Shown: positions 1-6,979 of the stretch, piece after piece
Layout: every line of letters begins with the position of its first letter
How positions within the stretch are numbered: the first letter of the stretch is position 1
Origin: an uncultured Burkholderiales bacterium
GTDB lineage: Bacteria; Pseudomonadota; Gammaproteobacteria; Burkholderiales; Burkholderiaceae_C
DNA: 8,916 nucleotides
Assembly (NCBI GenBank): GCA_903856995.1
Contig: CAIODK010000265.1
Location: forward strand, 1 to 8,916
Reading direction: 5' to 3'
Notes under the pieces: model-generated
The model's database searches: none
What the model saw: only the letters and a program-made list of their open reading frames with translations
What the model was told of the DNA's origin: nothing
Made by a program: the position numbers and the translations under genes

Positions 1-196
1 CAGTGCCACGGTTCGCAGACAGCTGCTTCACGAACTTGATGGCATCCTGGAACATCGGCAACGATTTTTCCAAGTTGATGATGTGAATTTTGTTGCGGTG
101 ACCGAAGATGAACGGGGCCATCTTGGGGTTCCAGAAGCGAGTTTGGTGACCAAAGTGGACGCCGGCTTCCAGCATTTCGCGCATAGTGACTGACAT
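1..196 (-). CDS. rpsB: 30S ribosomal protein S2, N-terminal 65 residues (runs off left edge)
   Basis: S2 is a structural protein of the small ribosomal subunit, binding at the head-platform junction and helping S1 to dock. The minus strand from the ATG at 194-196 reads MSVTMREMLEAGVHFGHQTR and continues with FWNPKMAPFIFGHRNKIHII and NLEKSLPMFQ, the classic S2 opening. The start is supported by a TGGAG Shine-Dalgarno sequence at 204-208 with a 7-nt spacer. Only 65 full codons are present; the rest lies outside the window. The gene is preceded by a structured leader and an extended -10 promoter (separate entries) and is divergent from the dadA-like gene. In related genomes tsf, pyrH and frr usually follow rpsB, but they cannot be seen here. 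The identification is secure. Confidence 0.98.
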   Translation of the reverse strand, partial: MSVTMREMLEAGVHFGHQTRFWNPKMAPFIFGHRNKIHIINLEKSLPMFQDAIKFVKQLSANRGT

Positions 197-342
197 AAAA
201 ATACTCCAAAGGTTGGGTCTAAAATCCAGCCCGTCATCACCGCAAGTTTCCATTCTTGAAAACTCCCGGCAACACCTTGATTAGGCTGGTTTGCGAGTGA
301 TGTTTGTCCGATCTTGAGACAAAGCCTCAACCTCGGAAAAAC
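197..342 (-). promoter_or_regulatory. Structured rpsB mRNA leader, candidate S2 autoregulatory element
   Basis: About 145 nt separate the predicted rpsB transcription start from its ATG. On the minus strand the leader holds a TTGAG/CTCAA hairpin (326-330 with 314-318, 7-nt loop). It also holds a 12-bp stem with one G-G mismatch and a GU pair (258-269 with 240-251, 6-nt loop). An outer CCAGCC/GGCTGG helix (284-289 with 226-231) would close around that stem. This arrangement suggests a folded regulatory leader. Autogenous control of rpsB by S2 through its leader is established in enterobacteria (the t44/rpsB leader); whether this leader is homologous to it is inference. Confidence 0.45.
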
Positions 343-348
343 CCAATG

Positions 349-357
349 ATTCTAGCA
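349..357 (-). promoter_or_regulatory. Extended -10 promoter of rpsB
   Basis: The minus strand reads TGC-TAGAAT: a -10 hexamer TAGAAT at 349-354 with the TG extension one base upstream (355-357). No good -35 hexamer is found at 16-18 bp, which is common for extended -10 promoters. The predicted start is near 342, giving the structured leader in the adjacent entry. It lies in the 213-bp gap shared with the divergent dadA-like gene. Confidence 0.55.
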
Positions 358-398
358 CAGCAAAACATGCCACCTTCCCCCATTCGCCCCTCCGCCGC

Positions 399-403
399 AA
401 GGA
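399..403 (+). promoter_or_regulatory. Shine-Dalgarno site of the dadA-like gene
   Basis: AAGGA lies 7 nt before the ATG at 411, which fixes that start for the FAD dehydrogenase. I found no convincing plus-strand promoter upstream; the -10/-35 space of the rpsB promoter occupies most of this short gap. Confidence 0.7.
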
Positions 404-410
404 TTTACGC

Positions 411-1667
411 ATGAAAGTAGCGGTCATTGGCGCGGGCGTAATTGGCATCACCACCGCCTATGAACTCGCCGTACAGGGGCACCAAGTCAGCGTTTTTGAG
501 CGCAATGGCGCTGCCGCAGAAGAAGGCAGCTTCTCTGGCGCAGGCGTGGCCTCCATGGGCTATACGGGGCCATGGGCCAAGCCTGGCATGGTCAAGCACG
601 TGCTGTCACACCTCTGGCAAAACGACACCCCGCTCCGCATCACCAACCCCAGCTTGGCCGATTGGCGCTGGCTCTGGCAATGGCGTAAAGCCTGTGACAG
701 CCACACCTTCACGCGCAACCGTGAAAGCATGTTGAGGCTGGCCGAATACAGCAGCCGTCGCATGCACACGCTCACCGACACCCTGAATTTAGAGCACGAG
801 CGCAGCAGCGGCTTTATGGTGTTGCTACGCAGCGAGCGCGAAAGCCGACTCATGCAGGCCTCTTTGCAAATCTTGCGCGATGCGGGTCTGAGCTTCAAAA
901 CCTTGAGCGCTGAAGAAGCGCGCGGCATCGAACCCGCCCTCAACCCAGAGACGGGCTTGGCACAAGCCATCCACTTCCCAGATGACGACGTGGGCAACTG
1001 CCGCCAATTCACGCTGCTGCTGAAAAACGAAGCTGAAACCCTGGGTGTGAAATTTCATTTCAATGCATCGGTTCAGCCCCTGTCCGTCGCACAACCTAAA
1101 ACCATTCGCCTTAAACAGCAAGACCTCGGCGAAAAATTTGATGCCGTGGTCGTCTGTGCCGGCCTTGGCAGTGCCGAGCTGGTGCGCCCCTTGGGTCTGC
1201 GTATTCCACTGGCGGCCATCCACGGCTACACCATCAGCGCGGCCGTGCGTGAACCCTTGGATGCACCTCGCAGCGGCGTCATGGATGAACAATACAAAGT
1301 CGCCATCAGCCGCCATGGGCATCGCGTGCGCGTCTCAGGCGGGTCCGAAATCGGAGGCGACACCACACGCCACCATGCCGCCAGCATCCAAACCCTGTAC
1401 CGCGTGCTGGACAACTGGTTTCCAGGCGCAGCCCGTACGCAAGACAGCGTCCAATTGTGGAAAGGTTCGCGCCCCATGATGCCGGATGGCCCGCCTATCA
1501 TTGGCGCAAGCGGCATCTCTGGGGTATGGCTCAATCTGGGCCATGGGGCCAGCGGCTGGGCTTTGGCTTGCGGCAGTGCTCGTGTGGTGTCTGACAGCAT
1601 CAACGGCAAAAGCCCCGAGATTGATTTGCAAGGTTTAGGCCTTGAACGTTTACACCTGAAACGATGA
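411..1667 (+). CDS. dadA: D-amino-acid dehydrogenase-like FAD oxidoreductase (DadA family)
   Basis: Family members oxidatively deaminate D-amino acids such as D-alanine to 2-oxo acids, passing electrons through FAD to the respiratory chain at the inner membrane. The 418-residue product has the N-terminal Rossmann FAD motif VIGAGVIGITTAYEL (residues 5-19), with the ribose-binding acidic residue of VFER at the end of the second strand (about 28-31). A DadA-like segment GAGVASMGYTGPWAKPGM follows (residues 43-60), matching the AG-x-x-SPGYSAPWAAPG region of DadA. The C-terminal NLGHGASGWALACGSARVVS resembles the TGHGTLGWTMACGSG signature. Length is close to E. coli DadA (432). Its stop overlaps the start of nnr by four bases (ATGA). 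There is no partner racemase nearby, so D-alanine is not proven as substrate; another D-amino acid or an imino acid is possible. Confidence 0.85.
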   Translation: MKVAVIGAGVIGITTAYELAVQGHQVSVFERNGAAAEEGSFSGAGVASMGYTGPWAKPGMVKHVLSHLWQNDTPLRITNPSLADWRWLWQWRKACDSHTFTRNRESMLRLAEYSSRRMHTLTDTLNLEHERSSGFMVLLRSERESRLMQASLQILRDAGLSFKTLSAEEARGIEPALNPETGLAQAIHFPDDDVGNCRQFTLLLKNEAETLGVKFHFNASVQPLSVAQPKTIRLKQQDLGEKFDAVVVCAGLGSAELVRPLGLRIPLAAIHGYTISAAVREPLDAPRSGVMDEQYKVAISRHGHRVRVSGGSEIGGDTTRHHAASIQTLYRVLDNWFPGAARTQDSVQLWKGSRPMMPDGPPIIGASGISGVWLNLGHGASGWALACGSARVVSDSINGKSPEIDLQGLGLERLHLKR

Positions 1668-3166
1668 AAACACCCAGTTTGACGCAAACCATCAACAGCC
1701 AAAACACTTGGCCGCTTTACAGCGTTGCGCAAACTCAAACCATCGAACTGGCAGGCCAAGCCGCCTTACCGGCCCACACCCTGATGCAGCGCGCAGGGTT
1801 GGCCACGGCACAGCTGGCCTTGGCAATTGCGCCACACGCACAAAAAATATGGATCGCCTGCGGCCCTGGCAACAACGGCGGCGATGGCCTAGAAGCCGCC
1901 GTGCATTTGCAAGCCTGGGGCAAACATCCCATCGTGACTTGGCTTGGCCAAGCGGGTCATGTGCCAGCAGATGCGCAGCTCGCCTGGGAACGGGCCAATG
2001 CCGCAGGGGTTGAGTTTCAACCCGACACCCCCTCCCATTTCGACCTCGCCATCGACGCCCTCCTCGGCATCGGCGCCCAACGCCCGCCCGAAGGCCTGAT
2101 GGCGCAATGGCTAGACACCATGCAGCACAGCACCGCAGCCGTCTTGTGTGTCGACGTGCCCACCGGCCTCTTGGCAGACAGCGGTGAATGGCTGTCGCAG
2201 CCCACGCATAGCAATAGCAATAGCAATAGCAATAGCAATGACCATGGCCAGCGCCACACGCTCAGTCTGCTGACGCTCAAGCCTGGCCTATTCACCGCCC
2301 AAGGTCGGGATGCCGCTGGGCAAGTCTGGTTCAACAGCTTAGGCGTCGCACACGATGCAACCCCCACAGCTTGGCTCCAACAGAACCAGCGCGAGCCAAT
2401 CGCTCGCGCGCACAGCAGCCACAAAGGCAGCCATGGCGATGTCATCGTCATCGGTGGCGCACCGGGCATGGCCGGCGCTGCCGTACTGGCGTGCCTAGGC
2501 GCCTTGCACGGGGGCGCAGGCCGCGTGTTTGCCGCCTTACTGGATGAAGGTGCCAGACAAGCGGTCACAGCCACGCATCCGGCCTTGATGGTGCGCGACC
2601 CCCTGGGCCTCCCACTGGAGACGGCCACCGTCGTCTGCGGTTGCGGTGGCGGGAGCCTCATTCACCCCCTGCTGGCGCATGCGCTGTCCGCATCCAAAAC
2701 CTTGGTGCTCGATGCAGATGCTTTGAACTCAATTGCCCGCGACACCTCGCTGCAAACACTGCTGAAAAAGCGCAGCACTCGTGGCAAGACCACCGTGCTC
2801 ACACCCCATCCGCTAGAAGCAGCACGGCTGCTGGGATGCAGCGCCGAAGACATTCAACGCCGCCGCCTACAAGCCGCCGATCAATTGGCCCAGCAATACC
2901 AAGCCATCGTGGTTTTAAAAGGCTCGGGCAGCGTGATCGCAAGCCCAAACCACACCCCCGTCATCAATGCCTCAGGCAACGCCTTGTTAGCAACGGCCGG
3001 CACAGGCGATGTGCTGGCGGGCTTGGTGGGTGCGCACCTTGCAGCGGGCGCAAACGCCTTTGAAGCCACCTGCCAAGCCGTGTTCACGCATGGCCAAGTG
3101 GCAGACACGTGGCCTTGCGAGGGGCCCGCACTCGATGCGGCTGCGCTAGCCGCCTCGGTGCGCTAA
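1664..3166 (+). CDS. nnr: Bifunctional NAD(P)H-hydrate repair enzyme (epimerase plus dehydratase)
   Basis: Nnr repairs hydrated NADH and NADPH. The N-terminal YjeF domain epimerises R- to S-NAD(P)HX, and the C-terminal ribokinase-fold domain dehydrates S-NAD(P)HX using ADP or ATP. In the 500-residue product, the epimerase half shows PLYSVAQTQTIE (17-28), GPGNNGGDG (67-75), an AIDALLGIGAQRP segment near 130 and a CVDVPTGLLADSG segment near 165. The dehydratase half starts about residue 250 with HKGSHGDVIVIGGAPGMAGAA, then VLTPHPLEAARLLG near 380 and ATAGTGDVLAGL near 445, which carries the catalytic aspartate. The length fits the fused family. The start at 1664 forms an ATGA overlap with the dadA-like stop, implying translational coupling. 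A Ser-Asn repeat at residues 183-192 is unusual (separate entry). The gene ends 14 bp from the convergent rnr stop, with no clear terminator between them. Confidence 0.95.
   Translation: MKTPSLTQTINSQNTWPLYSVAQTQTIELAGQAALPAHTLMQRAGLATAQLALAIAPHAQKIWIACGPGNNGGDGLEAAVHLQAWGKHPIVTWLGQAGHVPADAQLAWERANAAGVEFQPDTPSHFDLAIDALLGIGAQRPPEGLMAQWLDTMQHSTAAVLCVDVPTGLLADSGEWLSQPTHSNSNSNSNSNDHGQRHTLSLLTLKPGLFTAQGRDAAGQVWFNSLGVAHDATPTAWLQQNQREPIARAHSSHKGSHGDVIVIGGAPGMAGAAVLACLGALHGGAGRVFAALLDEGARQAVTATHPALMVRDPLGLPLETATVVCGCGGGSLIHPLLAHALSASKTLVLDADALNSIARDTSLQTLLKKRSTRGKTTVLTPHPLEAARLLGCSAEDIQRRRLQAADQLAQQYQAIVVLKGSGSVIASPNHTPVINASGNALLATAGTGDVLAGLVGAHLAAGANAFEATCQAVFTHGQVADTWPCEGPALDAAALAASVR
2210..2239 (+). 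repeat. In-frame hexanucleotide tandem repeat (AGCAAT)x5 inside nnr
   Basis: Five perfect copies of AGCAAT encode (Ser-Asn)5 at Nnr residues 183-192, just after the DVPTGL segment of the epimerase domain and before the linker to the dehydratase half. Unit length is a multiple of three, so slippage would change copy number without breaking the frame. It probably sits in a surface loop. Confidence 0.95.
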
Positions 3167-3180
3167 AACCACCCAGCGCG

Positions 3181-5412
3181 TTACTTGCGGGAGCGGCGGC
3201 TTTTTGCCCCGCCCTTTGCCCCGCCTTTTTTGTCACCCGTCTTACGCGCGGCACCGCCCGTGGGCTTGCCTTCACCACGACTGGCTTTGTCCCCTACTGT
3301 GGAGAACGCTTTTTTCACAGCCGTTTTAAATTTATGGACGGGCGAAGCATTGGCATCCGCACCACCGCGTGGCAGCAACTCATCGGCCTCGCGAACCAAA
3401 CGGAAGTCAATCTTGCGGCCATCCAAGTCCACGCGACTCACCTGAATGCGCACACGCGAACCAATCCCATAGCGAATGCCCGTGCGTTCACCGCGCAACT
3501 CTTGGCGCATCTCATCAAAGCGGAAATACTCCCCGCCCAACTCGGTGATGTGGACCAACCCCTCCACATACATCGCGTCCAAGGTGATGAACAAGCCAAA
3601 GCCTGTGGCGGACGTCACGACGCCGCTGTACTCCTCGCCCAAATGCTCGCGCATGAACTTGCACTTGAGCCACGCCTCCACATCGCGGCTGGCCTCATCA
3701 GCGCGACGCTCATTCGCACTGCAATGCAAGCCGGCAGCTTCCCAGGCTTGTTGGTCAAGCGTGGGTTTAATTCTTTGAGCCAACTTGTCCTCTGGCTCAC
3801 GCACACGCGAGGCCAAGCGACGCGCCAATTTGGCATGCGCCTCACCCGGTGTGGGCAACGCTGGCAACTGGTATTTGCGCTTGAGCAAGATGGCCTTGAT
3901 CACACGGTGCACCAACAAGTCGGGGTAGCGACGAATCGGGCTGGTGAAGTGGGTATACGCCTCAAACGCCAAACCGAAGTGTCCATTGTTGTCAGGCGTG
4001 TAAACCGCTTGCTGCATCGAGCGCAGCAACATCGAATGGATTTGCTGCGCATCTGGACGCTCTTTGGTCGCATGCGCAATCGCCTGAAATTCAGCGGGCT
4101 TTGGCTTGTCGCTCACACTCATGGCGACGCCCGTCGCCTTGAGGTAGCCGCGCAACACACCAATTTTCTCGATCGTTGGGCCTTCGTGCACACGGAACAA
4201 GCCCGGGTGCTTGCTTTGCAAAATAAAGTCTGCGCTACACACGTTGGCAGCCAACATCGCCTCTTCAATCAGCTTGTGGGCATCGTTACGAACGCGCGGC
4301 ACGATCTTCTCAATCCGACCGCTGTCATCACACACAATTTGCGTTTCGGTGGTTTCAAAATCCACCGCACCGCGCACGCTACGCGCTTTGAGCAACGCGC
4401 CGTACACATCGTGCAAGTTCATCAAATCGTCAATGCGCGCTTTGCGCTTGGCAGCTTCTGGCCCACGCGTGTTGGACAAAATCGCCGCCACCTCGGTGTA
4501 GGTGAAGCGTGCGTGACTGAACATCACAGCGGGGTAAAACTGATAGGCTTCAATATCACCGCCGGCTGTGATCAGCATGTCGCAGACCATGCACAAACGT
4601 TCGACATCCGGGTTCAATGAACACAAACCGTTCGAGAGCTTTTCGGGCAACATCGGGATCACACGGCGCGGGAAGTAGACGCTCGTGGCACGCTCGTACG
4701 CATCCACATCAATCGCGCTACCTGTCTCCACATAGTTGCTCACATCGGCAATCGCCACCAGCAAACGCCAGCCTTTGCCCTTGCCTACTTTGGCCGGCTC
4801 GCAATACACCGCGTCATCAAAGTCGCGTGCATCTTCACCGTCAATCGTGACCAACGGCACATCCGTCAAATCAATGCGGTCTTTTTTATCTTGGGCTCGC
4901 ACCTTGTCTGGCAAGCCCCGCGCCATCCCCAAGCACGCGTCAGAAAACTCATAAGGCACACCGTATTTGCGCACGGCAATCTCGATCTCCATGCCGGGAT
5001 CATCCACCTCACCCAACACTTCTTTGATGCGGCCTACAGGCTGGCCATACAGACTCGGTGGCTCGGTCAACTCAACCACCACCACTTGGCCCACCATCGC
5101 CTTGGCCGTCGCGCCTTTGTTAATCAGCACATCTTGGCCGTAGCGCTTGTCTTCAGGCGCGACGATCCAAACGCCACTTTCTTGCAGCAAACGGCCGATG
5201 ATCGGCTGCTTGGAGCGCTCTAATATTTCAACCACGCGCCCCTCTGGACGGCCCTTGCGATCCAAACGCACCACGCGTGCTTTGACACGGTCGCGGTGCA
5301 GCACAGCGCGCATTTCGTTCGGCGGCAAAAAGATGTCTGGCGAACCATCATCTCGTTGCACAAATCCATGTCCGTCGCGGTGACCCGAAACGGTTCCTTC
5401 AAACTCTTCCAG
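3181..5412 (-). CDS. rnr: Ribonuclease R, 3'-5' exoribonuclease (start uncertain)
   Basis: RNase R degrades structured RNA from the 3' end and acts in mRNA, rRNA and tmRNA-linked decay. The minus-strand product shows a cold-shock domain (EGTVSGHRDGHGFVQRDDG), then the RNB catalytic signature TIDGEDARDFDDAVYCE (about 4797-4850) whose aspartates bind metal. YFPRRVIPMLPEKLSNGLCS and FTSPIRRYPDLLVHR follow. An S1 domain (EEYSGVVTSATGFGLFI to DGRKIDFRLV) and a Lys/Gly-rich basic tail complete it. It lacks the N-terminal winged-helix segment of E. coli RNase R. No ATG, GTG or TTG is in frame between the tRNA and the conserved EGTVSGH. I placed the 5' end at an in-frame CTG (5410-5412) as the least disruptive option. 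An ATC at 5440-5442, or a +1 shift from a TTG at 5444-5446, are alternatives. The first in-frame ATG (5311-5313) would cut into the cold-shock domain. Function is secure; the start is not. Confidence 0.93.
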   Translation of the reverse strand: MEEFEGTVSGHRDGHGFVQRDDGSPDIFLPPNEMRAVLHRDRVKARVVRLDRKGRPEGRVVEILERSKQPIIGRLLQESGVWIVAPEDKRYGQDVLINKGATAKAMVGQVVVVELTEPPSLYGQPVGRIKEVLGEVDDPGMEIEIAVRKYGVPYEFSDACLGMARGLPDKVRAQDKKDRIDLTDVPLVTIDGEDARDFDDAVYCEPAKVGKGKGWRLLVAIADVSNYVETGSAIDVDAYERATSVYFPRRVIPMLPEKLSNGLCSLNPDVERLCMVCDMLITAGGDIEAYQFYPAVMFSHARFTYTEVAAILSNTRGPEAAKRKARIDDLMNLHDVYGALLKARSVRGAVDFETTETQIVCDDSGRIEKIVPRVRNDAHKLIEEAMLAANVCSADFILQSKHPGLFRVHEGPTIEKIGVLRGYLKATGVAMSVSDKPKPAEFQAIAHATKERPDAQQIHSMLLRSMQQAVYTPDNNGHFGLAFEAYTHFTSPIRRYPDLLVHRVIKAILLKRKYQLPALPTPGEAHAKLARRLASRVREPEDKLAQRIKPTLDQQAWEAAGLHCSANERRADEASRDVEAWLKCKFMREHLGEEYSGVVTSATGFGLFITLDAMYVEGLVHITELGGEYFRFDEMRQELRGERTGIRYGIGSRVRIQVSRVDLDGRKIDFRLVREADELLPRGGADANASPVHKFKTAVKKAFSTVGDKASRGEGKPTGGAARKTGDKKGGAKGGAKSRRSRK
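3203..3226 (-). repeat. Tandem 12-bp duplication in the RNase R tail
   Basis: Two adjacent near-identical 12-mers (plus strand TTTGCCCCGCCC then TTTGCCCCGCCT) encode a repeated Gly-Gly-Ala-Lys unit in the basic C-terminal tail of RNase R. This low-complexity tail is typical of the family and is the likely origin of the repeat. Confidence 0.7.
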
Positions 5413-5446
5413 TAAGCCACTGGTATGTGCAGAATTCTTGATACAA
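5399..5446 (-). other. Short TTG-initiated frame overlapping the rnr 5' end
   Basis: A strong Shine-Dalgarno sequence AGGAAAGAGAG (5459-5449) precedes a TTG at 5446-5444, 9 nt after the AGGA core. This frame reads MYQEFCTYQWLTGRV and stops at TGA (5401-5399). The codons GTT-TGA are followed by AAGG; skipping one base at GTT-T would continue as EGTVSGHRDG, exactly the conserved RNase R start. It may be a leader peptide, a programmed +1 frameshift, the true 5' end with a sequence error, or chance. Confidence 0.3.
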
Positions 5447-5447
5447 T
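5439..5447 (+). promoter_or_regulatory. Extended -10 promoter of tRNA-Leu
   Basis: The plus strand reads TG-A-TACAAT, an extended -10 with hexamer TACAAT at 5442-5447, 17 bp before the mature tRNA 5' end. The predicted start near 5454 leaves about a 10-nt 5' leader for RNase P to remove. A -35 hexamer is weak. The element lies within the ambiguous 5' region of the divergent rnr gene. Confidence 0.5.
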
Positions 5448-5464
5448 GCTCTCTTTCCTGAGAT

Positions 5465-5549
<85 letters not shown>

Positions 5550-5563
5550 ATATAAGTTAAATG

Positions 5564-5593
5564 AAAGCCACCTTATCGGTGGCTTTTGTTTTT
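5564..5593 (+). terminator. Intrinsic terminator of tRNA-Leu
   Basis: A perfect 9-bp stem AAAGCCACC/GGTGGCTTT (5564-5572 with 5578-5586) with a 5-nt loop is followed by a T-rich tract TTTTGTTTTT overlapping the 3' arm. It lies 15 bp after the tRNA CCA and 7 bp from the rimO stop on the other strand. It could also act weakly on rimO transcripts, where the downstream tract is less T-rich. Confidence 0.85.
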
Positions 5594-5599
5594 GTGAGT

Positions 5600-6979
5600 T
5601 TAAATCGGTAATGCGACAAGGTCATGACCATCTGTCGCCACCACTTTGGCGCGGGTAAATTCGCCCACTTTCAATACCTTGCTGATTTTTTCAGGCGGCA
5701 ACAACTTGACCACGCCGTCAATCTCTGGCGCATCAGCATAGCTACGGCCCACACCACCTTTGCGGCCACCTGCAGGCGCTGAATCCACCAGCACTTGAAT
5801 GGTAGAGCCGATGCGGCGCTTGAGCTTGGCAATCGACACCTCTTCGGCCACCTCCATAAAGCGCGCTTGACGCGCCTCACGCACCTCTTGCGGCAACATG
5901 CCCGGAATGTCATTCGCAACAGCACCGTTCACAGGGCTGTAGGCAAAACAACCGGCACGGTCGATCTCGGCTTCACGCACGAAATTGAGCAAATGCTCAA
6001 ACTCTTCTTCAGTCTCACCGGGGAAACCGGCGATGAACGTGCTGCGAATCACGATCTGAGGGCACAACTCGCGCCAACGGGCAATCCGCTCTAAGTTCTT
6101 CTCACCGCTGGCTGGGCGCTTCATGCGCTTCAACACATCAGGATGGCTGTGCTGGAACGGCACATCCAAATACGGCAACACATGGCCCGTGGCCATCAAG
6201 GGAATGATGTCGTCCACGCTGGGGTAGGGATACACATAGTGCAAACGCACCCACGCACCGTAGGTTTCGGCCAACTTAGCCAAGGCTTGCGCCAACTCCA
6301 AGGTGCGCGTCTTGATCGGCTGGCCATCAAAGAAACCGGTGATGTACTTCACATCCACGCCATACGCTGACGTGTCTTGGCTGATCACCAACAGTTCTTT
6401 CACACCGCCTTCAAACAAAGCGCGCGCCTCTTTCAGCACATCCCCAATCGGACGGCTCACCAAATCACCACGCATCGACGGAATGATGCAAAACGTACAA
6501 CGGTGGTTACAGCCTTCGCTGATTTTCAAATATGCGTAGTGCTTGGGCGTGAGCTTGATGCCCGCTACGCCAAAGCTATTCGGAACCAAATCAATGAACG
6601 GGTCATGCGGCTTAGGCAAATGCGCGTGCACGGCATCCATCACCTCTTGCGTCGCATGGGGGCCTGTGACGGCCAACACACTGGGGTGCATTTGACGCAC
6701 CAAATTTGTGCCTCCCTCCGCCTCACGCGCGCCCAAACAACCCGTGACGATGACCTTGCCGTTGGCAGCCAACGCCTCGCCAATGGTGTCCAAACTTTCT
6801 TTCACGGCGTCATCAATAAAGCCGCACGTATTGACGATGACCAAGTCAGCGCCTTCAAAAGTTTTAGAAGTTTGATAGCCCTCGGCGCTGAGTTGCGTCA
6901 AGATCAATTCTGAGTCGGTCAACGCCTTGGGACAACCCAAGCTCACGAAGCCGACTTTAGGAGCGGTTACTACTGTCAT
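5600..6979 (-). CDS. rimO: Ribosomal protein S12 methylthiotransferase (radical SAM)
   Basis: RimO adds a methylthio group to the conserved aspartate of ribosomal protein S12 (Asp89 in E. coli), using two 4Fe-4S clusters and S-adenosylmethionine. The 459-residue product has the N-terminal UPF0004 domain with cysteines C16 (SLGCPK), C52 (VNTCGF) and C81 (TGCLGA), which hold the auxiliary cluster. The radical-SAM motif is C157-x3-C161-x2-C164 (EGCNHRCTFCIIPSMRG). The C-terminal TRAM-type RNA/protein-binding region begins near residue 385. RimO rather than MiaB is favoured by the SLGCPKALTDSE opening and by the IIPSMRG sequence after the cluster. The usual N after PK is A here. Its ATG overlaps the phaR stop (ATGA at 6976-6979), so it is probably translated by coupling; its own Shine-Dalgarno sequence is weak. 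It ends beside the tRNA-Leu terminator. Confidence 0.96.
   Translation of the reverse strand: MTVVTAPKVGFVSLGCPKALTDSELILTQLSAEGYQTSKTFEGADLVIVNTCGFIDDAVKESLDTIGEALAANGKVIVTGCLGAREAEGGTNLVRQMHPSVLAVTGPHATQEVMDAVHAHLPKPHDPFIDLVPNSFGVAGIKLTPKHYAYLKISEGCNHRCTFCIIPSMRGDLVSRPIGDVLKEARALFEGGVKELLVISQDTSAYGVDVKYITGFFDGQPIKTRTLELAQALAKLAETYGAWVRLHYVYPYPSVDDIIPLMATGHVLPYLDVPFQHSHPDVLKRMKRPASGEKNLERIARWRELCPQIVIRSTFIAGFPGETEEEFEHLLNFVREAEIDRAGCFAYSPVNGAVANDIPGMLPQEVREARQARFMEVAEEVSIAKLKRRIGSTIQVLVDSAPAGGRKGGVGRSYADAPEIDGVVKLLPPEKISKVLKVGEFTRAKVVATDGHDLVALPI

Noticed and set aside
28..330. Minus-strand 100-codon frame across the rpsB leader
   Set aside because: It overlaps the rpsB coding region in another frame, has no similarity I recognise, and its upstream part is the structured leader.
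405..1759. Several minus-strand frames inside the dadA-like gene
   Set aside because: They are shadows of the plus-strand FAD dehydrogenase, which has clear motifs along its length.
3167..3230. Possible terminator between convergent nnr and rnr
   Set aside because: The gap is 14 bp and the nearby GC-rich CGGCGG/CCGCC pairing comes from the Lys/Gly tail codons; stem and T tract do not form a clean intrinsic terminator.
3109..4620. Long plus-strand open frame of 503 codons antisense to rnr
   Set aside because: It lies wholly against the well-supported RNase R and nnr 3' end, has a composition typical of the complement of a GC-rich gene (many Arg, His, Ala, Thr), shows no recognisable domain and has no good ribosome site.
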